Assembly (NCBI GenBank): GCA_016508695.1
Contig: VNKQ01000016.1
Span: forward strand, 744,001-808,000
Length of the DNA: 64,000 nucleotides
Reading direction: 5' to 3'
DNA from: Hyphodiscus hymeniophilus
Taxonomy: Eukaryota; Ascomycota; Leotiomycetes; Helotiales; Hyphodiscaceae
Below the pieces are notes generated by a model, which was not told the DNA's origin, ran no database searches, and was given only the letters and a program-made list of their open reading frames with translations. Below, in pieces: positions 44,298 to 56,792 of the stretch. The translations under genes were made by a program, and so were the position numbers. How positions within the stretch are numbered: position 1 is the stretch's first letter; each line of letters begins with the position of its first letter.

Positions 44298-46641
44298 TTT
44301 CAGAACAATTTTCTCCTGATATCATTCGGGACATTCCATCCATAGTTAATATAGCAGACAGATAATACACGCATATAACTTCTTAGACCGTCTTGGGTAA
44401 GCCGGGGCCCCGCACTCACCCCCACGAACTTGCAATTCAGCCTGTAGTCGGTGCCAAGCGGGGAAATAACGTTCAGTGCCACCAGGTGCTACAGTATAGA
44501 TGGACGGCAGTTGAACAGGTATTGGTTACGGGAGTAATTATCCTTTCTTCAGCCTTCAACTGGCCAATACGGACGATGGTTTTCCGTATTGCGTTGAAAC
44601 TTGTTTTCAGAAACGCGGCAACGACGCAACGAAGAGCTAAATGCCAAGGTATGAGCATAGAACCGACGCAAAAGAAATTGGGTTTTCCATATGAGGTTGA
44701 TAATGCAGAAGCCAAGGCAATACAAACATTGCGCCAAGATCTTGGAAACGGTTGAATGAGCACTGGCTCGTACAGTCTTCCATACAAGACGTTCACCTTT
44801 CAGCTCTGACCCGACCTGGAAATATCCGTAAAGAAGCACCCACGACTCCGCGAGGTAGGATTGATCCCATCCACTACTCAGGCAAGTGGCAACACGGAGT
44901 TCTCAAACCAAAGACCTGTCCCGTCTGTGGTCTTGAAATGCACCCTTCACAACGAGAGTCGCTGATGGTGTTGGAACCTGGCCACTTCGCAAGATCCCAT
45001 CAACAGCCACCTCCCCGAGGGCTTGTGCGGATTGCTGAATACGTGCAAGTGAAGCCGTCGGAGACCGTGTTCGGCGAAGGAAAGTATATTTTTCAGTGTG
45101 TACGGTGTGTGAGACCTTTGCCCGTGGTCTCGCACGGGCCAAAAAGGTTTAACAAGCCAATCACAGAGCGTGGAGACTACCTTAAAATCAAGTGTCAAGG
45201 GCCGTACGTACCTTATATATATAAAAAAGAGCCCTGTATTCTTAATAATGACAAGCCTGCTATTCTTACTTGAAACCAGCAAATTTGGTCTCTTAAAAAC
45301 TCTAATTTCCTGGTAATACTTAGTTAAAACAAGCTTGATCTGAGGCAAATGAGGCAAACCGCTCTATGGATGTATGCCGTGCCAGTTTGTTATCATGTTA
45401 CGATTTCATTGCTTTTCTCGCTTGGCTGATCACGAAATCCCTTTTAGCCTCGAGACATCCGTCGACTAGATGCTTCCTCAATTGAGGGAGTACCATTTTG
45501 GGGGAATATGCTTTGGTGAAGTATTGGGATCAATGACGAGAAAGTGTCCCCAAGTTGTACCGACCGCATTCCAGGCACCATTATACTGTACTTCTATACT
45601 TTTGTACCGCAAGATCACTTGAATCCTCCGACGTCAATATGCAAAGAGGGTTCAAAGGCTGTATATTGCGCCGCGCAGATAGAGCAGTCGTAAGACATGG
45701 CTTGACTCCTCCTAGAGGAACCACAATGTATGAGTATAGAGAGACCAAGACCCAAACGGCATGTCTTGTACTAAGTTCTCGGACAACTTGCTGGTTATAT
45801 GCCACTCCACCAAGGATTGTACCCGGACTCTCTACAAAACCGGATCCTCTGCCCAGGTGTATGATCCAGGAAAGCGTTCGACACAGAACGACTGCATCCA
45901 AGCCGGCAACGAACCCACGGAAATTTGGTACAGGTCGGTGTGGGTACTCTCCGAGAGCCACTACATCTGTCTGCCGCCAATCTTCGTTTTCACATATCAC
46001 AACGTTTGAATGGATGTAGTCGTATCTTCACACTCGACACCGAGAGTCCTTGGAACCTGGACGGAGAGCCTCGATGTTAGCGGTACCCCTGGAACAGAGA
46101 AGAGAGACAGAGTGCGGACATTCCAGGATCTCTGCGAATGTCAGCTTAGGAGTATTTCAGGCATGCTGAAGGCAAGGTTGTATCTTCTAGGTGAGAGAGG
46201 AAGCTTGGCTCTGGTACGCAATCGCCGTGAGGCACTTGCCTTTGTATCTGAACATACCTTCATCCAAGTGCTCTAGTGGGATATGCGACTCAAGATAAGC
46301 ATAGTGGCAAGACCACATACTCATTAGACACATCGCTATCCTAAACAAAGCCTCCCATGGTTCGACAGCACATCAGAAGCTGCGTGTGCAGAGGTGGCTA
46401 AAGGTGCTAGCGGGAAAACATGACGCCAGAATCGACCATGAGAAGCATTTCATTGTACTGCGGGCAGTCTAGACTGAGAGATTGGGTATCGAAAAACCTT
46501 AGCAAAAACAGAGACTTCTTCCAACCAAGAAACGCACAGCAGCGAAATATGAACGCTGAAATGCAGCAAATGTTGAGATCCCACTACGCCAACCTCTTCT
46601 AGCGCATCATCCCAACCTAGATCCAGTAGAGGTCTATTCAA
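44298..46641. other. Gene-poor 2.3 kb between two minus-strand genes
   Basis: Holds the MFS promoter. Several open frames overlap on both strands (44752-45273 plus, 45555-46019 plus, 45581-46000 minus). None has a recognised domain; one reads KTCPVCGLEMHPSQRES, a lone Cys pair. No terminal repeats or transposase motifs were recognised, though decayed mobile DNA is possible. Confidence 0.45.
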
Positions 46642-47941
46642 TCACTTCGTTCCTTCTTCTCTCGCGAGTGGCTCCATAACTTCGCCATTCAAAGCAGCCG
46701 CAGCTCTTTCTCGCTCCTCGGCCACGCTCTTCTGCCCGGTACTCTCCCCATTGAGCGTTTTTGCAGCATTTTCCCGCTCGACGCTCACGCTTTGCCGTCC
46801 ACTGCTTCCGCCATTCCTCGTCATACTGACGCTTGTTCTTGCACTGAAGCCCGTACCCTTTCGCTCCCCCATTGCTTTGGTCCAACGCTTGATATCCTTT
46901 CCCGGCTTTCCCGCCCCATCCAAGCCCAGAATCTCCCTCAATTCAGGCAGCTCGGCATGATCCCTTGTATTCTTCATGCGGTGGCACCACGTAACTTGCT
47001 TCTCCTCGACATAGCCATCCCTGGGAAAGGCGCCATTGAGCTGTTTATTAACCTCAAATTCAGGACTCGTAATGGGCGTGCTCATGTCGATGGGCTCGAA
47101 GAGGAATTCTCCACCCACTTGGTGCCAATCTAGACCCTGCAATGCCTTTCCACCCTTGAGGTTTGAAATGCCCTGGACTACCGACTGCCACATGCCTTTC
47201 ACCGTTCCGCGACGTTGGTATTCGGGGCGCGTACCCATATTGAGAGTACGTACCATACCGAGTGCGTTGTAAAGGTGTTTTGTGGGATCGGCGTAGATGG
47301 GAAATGGACAGTGGGTTACATTGGCGTACATGGGGATCAGGGAGTGTGAACCGTGGCCGACGACTGCGATGAAGGTTGGAGTGGGAAGGCGGAGGAGCTC
47401 GGCGGTGGAGATTGAATCCGTGAGGGTGCGGAGAAATTCTTGGCAGTTCTATTGGGGAGTGTTAGTCTGGAGCTTGACCTGTGAGGAGGACACATTGAAG
47501 TAACTTTAGGAGAGGAAGCTGGGTACGTACACCGCAGAAGAAATGTCGAATGAAAATCACGAGTACGCGCCGAGTACCATTTGTTCCAGAATAGAGGTTC
47601 TTGAATGGTACTACCTTGCCGTCTTTGTCCAACAACGGCATATCTGCTACACTCTTCAGTATTGCCTGTGAGGGAAGGTCATTGTTTGTATTGACGTCGC
47701 CGGTGAAATCAACAGCTGTGACATCGCTACTTGCAGCGGTAGACGGTGCAGATGTGTCGAAAGAGCCTTTGATGGGTGCTGTTGTAGTGCCATTAGCGAC
47801 ATGTCGATTCTTGAGGGCGTCCATCTTGCTCTCTTTATGCATGGCAACGGTATGTCCTTCAAGTGTAGAATCAAGCTTGACCTTCTCTACATGGATACTG
47901 CCAGGCCGTCGAGTGGCGAGCGAATGAGTAGATATCGCCAT
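46642..47941 (-). CDS. AhpC/TSA-type peroxiredoxin-like protein (AAED1/PRXL2 group)
   Basis: Exons 47941-47531 and 47448-46642 (82-bp intron); 405 aa. A low-complexity N-terminus of about 85 residues is followed by a thioredoxin-like core: DLPSQAILKSVADMPLLDKD, then VLVIFIRHFFCG-NCQEFLR with a C-x2-C at the active-site position, rebuilt across the splice. HGSHSLIPMYANVTHCPFPI and YADPTKHLYNALGM follow. This is the AhpC/TSA-2 (AAED1, PRXL2) group, putative thiol antioxidant proteins. The C-terminal 100 residues form a charged tail in which an Arg/Glu/Ala/Leu-Asn-Gly unit recurs about three times (ERENAAKTLNGES, ERERAAAALNGEV), perhaps a helical repeat. Confidence 0.8.
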
Positions 47942-50900
47942 ACTGCTCAACAGGTGTGCGCCGACTTTCCCTTTATTTAACTAAACTTCCGCTTGTCAAT
48001 CCTTCGGTTGTCCCCAAGGATACGCCAGTCGTATATCATAAATCGCTCGGGAGTTCCTGTTCTTCTCTGAAATGGTACACCTCGTAAACCAAGTTATTCG
48101 CGTCCCGAGTCTCTCGACATCTGGAATGGCCAGTCCTGGTTCTCCTTGTCATTTTGGCGTGGGCGGGAACTCGTCAGTTCAAATACCTCCTCTTGGGTTA
48201 GTTTGACCAAGCTGTTGGAGCGACCTTGCCCGTCTCAGATAGGGTTTCAAGGGCCAGTGACAATTAAGGTTGGTTCACATCAACCGCTTGGCCGGTTTGG
48301 GAGAACTTGGCACTTCCATTTCCAATCAGAAGCTCTCTTCCTTGTGCTGTACGTGCGTGGCGCAACACTTAAGCTCTTTCCTAACACCAGTTGAGACGTG
48401 GACATGGGGCGTCCTGCAAAGAAGCAGATCCTGAGGGGTTGTGAGGAACCACCCTGTGCCGGGTGGGTCGCTCTGGATCCTCCTTCCGTCGCAGCAAGAA
48501 TCTGTCTGACCAGATCACCCAGGAGTAGTCGCTATGGCGAGAGATCGTGATAGCTTCATATTGACGACAGCTCGCAAGAGGGATGGGTGATGATTTGGAA
48601 GATGCAAGCGAGTGCCCATTCGACTTGTTTGTTGCCCAGGGGACATTCTACAGATCTGCACCCCGCTGTGTGTCTTTTTTTGGGTTTGGCCCCCTTGCTT
48701 CCACCGCGGCTGTGCCGAGAATCCTCCTACATTATTCGGATAGAAACAATCCGAATTCCACGTCTCCACGAGTGTGCAGCGTGGTATCTTTAATTGGTGA
48801 TGTTCCACGGCCTGGCGGTCTGCTGATGGAAGGCAGGCTGACCAGAGTGGAAAACCTTGCGCAGTTGCCAGGTACCTGTTAGAGCTTCCTAAATACTTGG
48901 AGATGTCTCCATACGTATTTATTATCAATGTTTGACAGTTCGTAGACAAGAAATTGACAGCCGCCGCATGGTGCACTTCGCTTGGATGGCTGCATGGTTC
49001 CACTGATGGAGTCGCTGACGTCCTGGTACTCGTCGGATATCTGGTATTTGGTATTTGGTATTCCAGAGATGTTGGAGCATCGGTGGAGACAAAAGTTGCA
49101 AATCTAGAGGTGGTTGGCTTAAGGAATGCCTGATACTTGGAGAGCAAACAAGACGGTTACTGTGTGGAGATGCTAATGTTTTGTTTTTCTCTTTTTCCTT
49201 CCGCTCAGTAGATTGTACTCGCGTGCTACGCTTGCATCGAGGGATGCTTACAAAAATGAAAATGGAAATGAAAGTGAAGGAATTGGATTTGAATTTGCTA
49301 CGGCTGTATGAGTAGATTGGCCTTGAGGAAGAGAGGTATTGATTCATGGTGTTAATTGGATATTTAGAATTTGGATGGGATCATTAATATACTCCGATTG
49401 CCCAAGACTTTCTTTCACAAACATCTGATGTCTACTGTTTGGTTGGAATCGTTCTCATGCCGGGGGGTTCTAGATGGGGATTCACAAGAGACGCTCTAGT
49501 GTGCCCTGGGAATCTTTCGTCCTTAGATTTGCAATCTCCTAAACACCGCTCGCTCTACGATCGCTCAAACTTCGAAACAGGGCTGAATATAGGTCGAGCT
49601 ACTGTCTTCGAAGTATCCCTTTGTTACATCATCTCTGATCATCTCCTTTCTTGTGAAGGCTTGCTCCAGGATCGCCAGCTACTCATTCAAGGTTTCCAAA
49701 GTACCACTAATGCGCGCAAAGAGCCTCGAGAATGCCACCAATACGCAAGACGTAGTCAGCTTAGAAGATGGATCTGATCGAGACCGAGACAAGTGTGCGT
49801 CACAGCGCATATCTCACATCTCAAGTCCGACAATTTGAACAGCCAATACGGGCTATGTGAGGATTTCAAGTATTCCCCGTATCATATGCGCATCTTTGGA
49901 CAGAATCAGGAAAGCTTGAGTCATTCGCTATGATAAAGTATCAGAGTCAAGACAGTGGCGGCCACGTGGAAGATGGGATGGCTTCGAGGGATCGGGTTCC
50001 ATGGGATAGGAGGTTGAGGAGGGTATGATAGAGCTAGAGAGCGCTTGAGGATCTTGCAGATCCATTAGCGATGCTGTCGTTGTGAGTCTATTCAACAAGG
50101 TAGGCAGTTCCTGGGCTCTCTTCCTCTCTCTCTCTCTCTCTCTCTCTCTGACAGTACGTTGCCGTTTAGGAAAACTGGACGAAATCTCCTGCCATTTGTT
50201 GCCATCAACAATATCCAACATATTATTGAGTCCTAGAGAGCCCAAGAGAGGCCAAGAGCGATGAAGTCTACCTACTGTAGCTCTGTACAACGATTCTACA
50301 GAGTCTTCACCTTAGTGGCTTACGATCCTCGGCTCTCTCTCTCTCTCGCCCAGAGGGGAGTGCCAAATGCACAACGTCGGGCTCAATATGTACCCGAAGA
50401 CGAATCACAGCGGTGTACAGACGCCGCCGTCCACCGGTGTGTCCACTATCGGAAGTCTCTCGCCCAGAAGGGGAAACCAGCTGAAGGGTGCATGGGCCGG
50501 GAGTATTGGCGATAAGACCAGCCCTGTCTAGACCCCACCGCATGCGTATCGTCTGGCTTGGACATGGTTTTTTATGTTTATCCTGCCAAAGGGACAACAA
50601 ATTGAGGACATTTTACGGTCAAATTAGACTCGACTTTAACGGCATGTTTCTTTACCTAGATTCAATGCGTCTCTTCCCACCACCGGCGCCGAGCTGACAC
50701 GGCATCTGTTCCTATCAAGACCTACAAGTACCGACACATCTATGCACGTCTTCGGCACTATCGAACAAGTGTCTTGCGTCGAATACGCCAGGGAAAGATG
50801 AACACAATACATATTCAGTCAGCCGCTCTGAACCACTATTCCTCGACTCTTTGACGCACCAATCGCCGTGAGAACCGGGTCTTGGACGCCCCTCACATTA

Positions 50901-51184
50901 GCTCTGCGTTGTTGGACCTCTCCCACTCCACCCGTTCACGCAAGGTCTCAGAGCTCGAGCAATTCCAATTTGCTTATCTGGACGGAGGATCCTTTTTTCC
51001 CCACTGTCTTCGAATTCCCTCTCGTCTTATCCAATTCAAAAAGGCGAACTCGGAGAATTGTTGGCTGGTAGAAGTAGTGGCAGTACACGAAGCCATTGTT
51101 GAGAAGGAGCATACCGGGAATGAGATTGACCAAACGAGAGGCAGATCTGGTAGTGTGATATCGGCGACGTCTTTTGTTAGGGGT
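47942..51184. other. Gene-poor 3.2 kb between divergent genes, with CT-repeats
   Basis: Many short overlapping frames on both strands (for example 48515-49147 minus and 48925-49347 minus) translate to sequence without domains. Two CT microsatellites occur at 50118-50149 and 50333-50347. The open frame upstream of 51185 lacks an ATG and is taken as leader. Confidence 0.45.
50118..50149. repeat. (CT)n microsatellite
   Basis: A nearly pure CT run of about 30 bp is read directly. A shorter CT run at 50333-50347 is followed by cgcccagaggggag, and a near copy of its tctctcgcccagaggggag context recurs at about 50455-50474. Confidence 0.85.
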
Positions 51185-52688
51185 ATGAAGCCACTCTCTT
51201 GGGTCGTCAACTATGCCATCCAGGCTCTGTATGTCTTCTTTCCTCCACTCGGACCCGATCCTGGCTGATACTTTTCGAAGGGCAACAGAAGATACTGGAC
51301 ATAACGAGGGAATTAACAGGGAACGTAGCTATGGTCAGCTATATCTTGACAGAGATGGTACCTACAAATTCATCACTGGGCACTCATCACCTACACCACG
51401 ATCACCGCACTCGGAACTGCCACCCACGCTTAATCTGAAGAATGCATTTAACATAACTGCAACCGCGGATATTTGGGATGAGACTTTCAAGCCGGAAAGT
51501 CCACCTCCACTCCCGAAACCCGGGTTTGACGAGACTTTTACAAAAGACTTGATCAATGCCCGGACAGAATTTGATGTCACACTCTATACACCTTTCGAAA
51601 ATGATTTGGAAAGGTTTACAGATTCTTCGTACAGTTCTGTACACGTCTCAGAGACCCCAACAAAGCATCCGAGCTCAGCCAATCACTTAAAGCAGGTATC
51701 AGCTACGATATTCCAGAGTTCAAGCAAGGTCCCTATCAGCATCACTGTGACCACACCCAGTGAAGAGGTTTCTGATCCCTTGGCCGAACCTCCAATCCTA
51801 CCAAGAAACGCAGCAAATTTCCCTTCCGTTACGCTTCAATCGGATCACTTCAACAAAATCAACCCATCTTTTCTCATGCTACCAACAGACAACCAACTTG
51901 ATCCCCGCAAACTACGTAAAGCGCAAGAATTCCGCGAAATCCGAAAGTGGCTGATCACGTCTTTGAACTCCAAAGGCGATCGGTTTCCGCGGAAAGTGCG
52001 GCTGCAGATAATGGATCTGTATTGCATCCGAGAGTTCGACCTTGCCCCAGATATTGTCGCGAAGTTCAATGCTGAGGTGCAGGACGAAGGAGTGGCTTTG
52101 GACCAGCAAGATGAAGGCGATGATGCGCAGGGCTTGAGCATTCTGGGCGCAGTGTTTAGGAGTCAGATCGAAGAGGTGACTCCCAGAAAGGAGAAGGTGG
52201 TTGCTTTAACCCCTCCCCCATCGTGGCGACGGCAAGGCAGTTTGCTAAAGAAAGTGGAGACTCACAGCTCTGAGAGGTCAAGCTCTATGAAATCGGAGTC
52301 CACAAAGTCAAGGAAAGATAGCCGATCAGGTACTCCGGCGAAGGAATATCTTGACTCGGACCTCGTTCCATCCTGGTTGGGGCCACTAATCAGCACTTCA
52401 ATGTCCTCTCGGGATTCATTGTTGGCAGATCAGCAATACCTCAAGAAAGCATACTCGGTACCGAATTTGAAAGAACCACGGCCTCAGCCTAAAAGTACGG
52501 ACTCATCGAATTCGGTCCCCGGGCTACGACCGCGGGGAAGCACCGTGGTTGGAGACGCTACTCAGAGGAGACGAAACGGATCCAAGCGCAGCGCATTTCT
52601 TTCTGGGACATTTGGAGTTATGAGAGATGTCTTGAAAAAACCGTCGAAGAAGGAGCTTGAAAAGAAAAAGGGTTGGGATGGTCGATGA
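51185..52688 (+). CDS. Unrecognised, mostly disordered fungal protein
   Basis: Model: exons 51185-51228 and 51281-52688 joined over a 52-bp intron (donor GTATGT, branch gctgat, acceptor cgaag); 483 aa starting MKPLSWVVNYAIQAL-ATEDTG. An unspliced alternative starts at Met 51213 in the same downstream frame. The Ser/Thr/Pro-rich first half includes DGTYKFITGHSSPTPRSPHS and acidic motifs of the type WDETFKPE...FDETFTKDL. A folded helical stretch (about 235-300) reads RKAQEFREIRKWLITSLNSK and FPRKVRLQIMDLYCIREFDL. Further on comes VPSWLGPLISTSMSSRDSLL, then a basic C-terminus (FGVMRDVLKKPSKKELEKKK). I recognise no domain and assign no function. Confidence 0.6.
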
Positions 52689-53084
52689 GGCTACTTGACG
52701 ATCGGCCAGAGATCGATTGGCGTTTTGGCGAGTGCAATTTGAAGCAAGGAGGTTGGGGACTGGCGACAATGACTTAGAACCCATTCATTGGGTTGGATAA
52801 TGCGTAAAATAATTCATGAAAGTACTTGAGGGCCGGAGAGTCATGATCAGCCCAATGAACTACTACCTTCAAACGGGATTTTACACAGTCTACTAAGTCG
52901 TGATTTTTTGTGATTTTTTGTGATGTTTTGGATTTTCTTTTTTCTCTGTTCCTTCTAAAATCTAGAGGACATGGGGTAAAGCTGCCCTCCCTCAAATTCC
53001 CAAACTCCCAAACTCCTTGATGTACAAATACAGCATCGCTTCCGTAGAACCCCCTTCTTTATGTGACCCATCGTCTATCATCCA
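52689..53084. other. Intergenic 396 bp between convergent genes
   Basis: 3' flanks only. A short tandem repeat of tgattttttg units (about 52901-52927) is the only structure seen. Confidence 0.5.
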
Positions 53085-53414
53085 TCATCTCAGACTCCCA
53101 TCAACCGCCTTCTCGGCCATCAGCGGCCATCCCAAGAAAAGTCCGAACGCAGGGAAGTAGCTGCATCCAAATTAGCCTCTGGTCTATCATCTCCTCCCCG
53201 TTCGTTTATCGTAGAAGAAGAAGAATCCGAGAACTTGGACTTACAACATGCCCGCCCGTCCCAGATGTTTAAGCTGTCTCCCCCAGTCTGGCTTCGCGCC
53301 TTGGTGCGAGACTGGATATCCCTGGACGTGGTTCACGCCCGTCGTGTGTGCTAGGCTGCGGACGCGCGCTGCTATGCTGAAGGCGCGGCGGGCGAGGAGG
53401 GTTGGTGGTGTCAT
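53085..53414 (-). CDS. Small mitochondrial inner-membrane protein, unassigned
   Basis: Exons 53414-53245 and 53160-53085 (84-bp intron, donor TT/GTAAGT, acceptor gatgcag); 81 aa. The N-terminus MTPPTLLARRAFSIAARVRS has the Arg/Ala/Ser amphipathic character of a mitochondrial presequence. It is followed by KPDWGRQLKHLGRAGM. One hydrophobic helix spans the splice, FYFPAFGLFLGWPLMAEK, and a short tail ends GSLR. The overall plan (presequence, DWGR, single helix) is that of small accessory subunits of respiratory complexes, but I cannot name the subunit. The frame is open further upstream; the Met beside the presequence-like segment was chosen. Confidence 0.65.
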
Positions 53415-54787
53415 ATTGGTATTGAAAGAGGCGAGTGTGGAATCTTTTAAGTAGAGTTTGTGTGATGGAGCTGAGCAGAGATTGTTCGTGTATTGAGTTG
53501 AATCGCTTGTATTGTATGGAGGATGTATTGAGTAGTGAGTGAAGAGACAAGACAGGAGATATCGCAGGAAGGGAAGGCTATATAACATTCCATTCCCCTC
53601 TCGACCGATCCTCTCATCTACAAATCCAGACCACTTTTCCCAATTCAGGTCCTTCCATACCGTGCTACGCCATACATCGGTGCATCATGAGCTGACCGTC
53701 CTCGAAATCTCCTGATGCCGTTTGCGGATGGGGAGGCACGTGATGAGAATTCGTACGATGTCTTCATGGTCGACCAGTAGGAGCAGCGGGAATAACATTA
53801 GTCGAGAACTCCTGGGGCTGGAATGGGGAGCGGTTGATGCAGGGACGGAGAAACAAGGGAGGGCGGGAGGCGGAGGGAGAGGATGTGGGTTTGTCGTAAG
53901 AGGGTCACGCCATGCGGTCGGAACCCGCCGCTTGGAGAGCAGTGAGCGTGATTGTGAGAGTTTTGAATGAAAGGATTGCTTTGCGGAGAAAGTGATCAGT
54001 TGAATAGAAAGAGAGATGAATGATTAAAGGCCTTTGTGTAAGAGGTAACTACTTGTTATTTAAAATGTGGTGTTGTTGTACATTGTAAGCCCTGATAAGG
54101 GAGATGCAGTATTTACTGTAGTCTAGTGCCACCCCACTTGTTGCTATGGATTGTACTGTACTGGACCTGTAATTTCCTCCTCTTAAGGTTCAGTGTCCTT
54201 CAACGTCAATCAATAAAAAAAAACTATGTCTATTCGACTTTCAAGGCCATAAGTGCCACATGAGACTCCCGTACTCATCTTATCTACAGTACTACGGGCA
54301 ATGGGTTGTCACAAACTTGCAAATCAGTCCACCATGTCCATGTCGTTCTCGAAAGGCCTGAGCCTCCCCCCTTTCGGTACATCGTAGCTCTTGCACACCA
54401 AAGTGACATTTATAAACTTCTAGCTGGCTACTTCGGAACTTGAATTCAAAACTATCCATACAATAAACGCACCTGAGAATTGAAATCGCTAACCCCAATT
54501 TCAGCATTTCAGCTCTCTTATCTTTGTGCAAGAAATATGTCGTGAGATTGATAGTGCGCCGATATCTCACTGAATAAGGAATGAATTGCTCGTCAACACT
54601 TGCAGACTCTCTTGGAATTCTCAAAGAATATTCTAATCTACAGCTAACACTGACCCCACTCCGTTACGGATTCCACCTTGTCTCAATGCGCTCTACTGCC
54701 AATATCCTATTATTTGAAGCATGCCAGACGGCTTCACCTGCATGTGAAAGCGGGGTTTCAAACTACTGAAAGCTGCTGTGGAATCCG
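53415..54787. other. Gene-poor 1.4 kb
   Basis: Promoter of the small mitochondrial gene and 3' flank of the FMN dehydrogenase, both minus. Short frames (53722-53970 plus, 54292-54624 minus) have no recognised domain. Confidence 0.5.
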
Positions 54788-56116
54788 TCATAATCTCGAG
54801 AAGCCAAAAGAGCTCCGTGCGATGCCTAAAGATCCAGCTTTGATGTCCGCAACCTTGGTGACTCCAGCAAGCGCCATTGTCCGGCTCAATTCCCTCTCCA
54901 AAATGTTGACCACAGTTTCGAGGCCTTCTTGTCCTTTGTAACCAAGACCCCAGACGACCGGTCTACCGATCAAAACTAGATCCGCACCCAATGCTATCGC
55001 TTTAAACACATCAGCCCCTTTTCGAATACCTCCGTCGAAAATCACGGGAATCCTGTGCTCGACAGCTGCAGCAATGTCAGGTAGAGCCTCTAGTGTCGAC
55101 GGAACGCAATCAAGCTGACGTCCTCCGTGATTTGAGACGACTATAGCATCGACGCCATGCTTGACGGCGAGACGTGCATCCTCTGGTGTCATGATTCCCT
55201 TGAGGATGATTTTCATCGTAGTACTTTTCCGCAGTGTCGCCACAACATCCCACGTGAGCGCAGAGCTGTGTGTGGTATTTCTTGCTCTATCCAGAATCTC
55301 CTCTGCTTGCTTGGCAGTGCGCGCATCCATCAAGAGCCGGTTGACTGTTGGTTTGTTGGACTTTGGCTTCGAAATATCCTCCACATTCGGCAATCTCAAA
55401 TGTTTCGGCAGGACTAATGGTGTCTTGCGTTCGTTGAGTCGGTTGCCAAGGACAGGTGTGTCAACTGTGATAGCCAGAGCCTCATATCCTGCCGCTATTA
55501 TGGGGAGTTCGATTAGCATAATTCTTGATTTGATTTCCGAAGGATTGATGATACCTTCGGCTCTTGTGATCAGAGCGATGTTGTGGTCCATGTCAGGTGT
55601 CAAGTAGATCTGAAACCAGAACTTAGGAGAACAATCTCCTATGGCTGCTTCTCTCTTGGCGGCATCCATGACGTCCTCCAAGGACGTGGTTGACTGCGAA
55701 GACAGAGTCATGTTCAGCCCCAATTTTGCGGCTGTTCGACCAACGTCTAATTCCCCATCTCCACCAGCCAGTTTTTGCATCGCCGAAGGAGCGAAAGCAA
55801 TTGGGATAGACGTTGTCCAGTCGAAAATCTTGGTCGTAGTGTCAACTGTGCTGACATCTCGTAGTACTCTTGGAAGAATATATATCCTGGTCTTGACTCA
55901 GCATGGACATTGTCAAGTAGAAATCCTAGCTTACCGAGAATACGCATCAATATTTCTTTTCAGTGCATCTTGATCATCGGCTCCACAGGCGTAGTAGTCA
56001 TATACAGCCTTAGGCAACCGGTCATGGGCCAGTTTTTCAACCTCTGAGAGGGAAATTGGGTCATCCTTCGAAGATGTATTGTCCAATTTGTCCTTGACAT
56101 CATCGTTCTTACCCAT
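54788..56116 (-). CDS. FMN-dependent alpha-hydroxyacid dehydrogenase/oxidase
   Basis: Exons 56116-55935, 55886-55555 and 55494-54788; 406 aa. The second intron (60 bp, donor GTATCA, branch gctaatc, acceptor ataatag) has no stop and keeps frame if retained; its removal restores the family reading LITRAEAAGYEALAITVDTP. Signatures: YDYYACGADDQDAL near the N-terminus, FAPSAMQKL, SSQSTTSLED, WFQIYLTPDMD, ILKGIMTPEDA, VVSNHGGRQLD with catalytic His and Arg, and FDGGIRKGADVFKAIALGAD holding the FMN phosphate site. The family oxidises glycolate, lactate or mandelate-type 2-hydroxyacids. It lacks the N-terminal cytochrome b5 domain of flavocytochrome b2 and is therefore closer to glycolate/lactate oxidase-like enzymes. 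The substrate is not readable. Confidence 0.87.
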
Positions 56117-56792
56117 GGCTCCTGATCAACTATACCAACTGGAGATGGGATATATAATCAAATAAATGAAACTGGCATGGGCATGAGTATGAGCATGTGC
56201 ACTTGCACGAAGTTATGGGAATACATGTACTAATTGGTTATCCGAAGGTCGGACGTGAAGAGTCACGGTGAGTAGGTATGTTGGCGTAGCGAAAAGTGGG
56301 ACTTCCTCACCTATCACGTGATCTACCTGAAGGATGAATCTCGATTTTATTTATATCTTAATTCGAGCAGCGAAGTCTTCTTCTGGTCCGACTTTTCCGA
56401 ATGAGATTATTACGGAGAGCTTTGACTGGAACACTTTCGCTCAACCCAAACCTTTTCTGGGACACCAACAGCTCGCTTGCCTTGGAAATCGAATGAATAC
56501 TAACGTCTGCGAGGGGCCTCTAACTCACGCTGTTTTCTCGACCTTGACCAACTAATCATTATTTATTGAATTATACTGAGAGTACTGAGAGTGTCGTGGG
56601 TATTGTGATTCAAACGAACATAGCGAAAAAAAAACGAAAAAAAAAGCAGTGAAAGGAATATCCAGATTCTGCCAAATCAACATCAGAAGACAACGAAACA
56701 AACAGGAAACCTTCCTCATATACTTTAATCAGTGAGAAGCTTGGTGCTACGTGTTGTGAGCGATCCCTACTCGCTTTCGCACCAATTCCACT
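56117..56792. other. Intergenic 0.7 kb
   Basis: Promoter side of the FMN dehydrogenase and 3' side of the second MFS gene, both minus. A-rich runs near 56628-56645. No coding segment was recognised. Confidence 0.5.

Noticed and set aside
44752..45273. 173-codon plus frame with a CPVCGLEMH segment
   Set aside because: A single Cys pair is not enough for a zinc domain and no second half or splice partner was found; kept only as part of the gene-poor stretch.
45555..46019. Overlapping plus and minus frames of about 140-150 codons
   Set aside because: They overlap each other completely, show no domain, and neither has splice signals extending it.
51213..51280. Unspliced start MPSRLCMSS for the unrecognised protein at 51-52.7 kb
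   Set aside because: A well-formed 52-bp intron (GTATGT, gctgat, gaag) covers most of it and matches local intron size; kept as the alternative rather than the main model.
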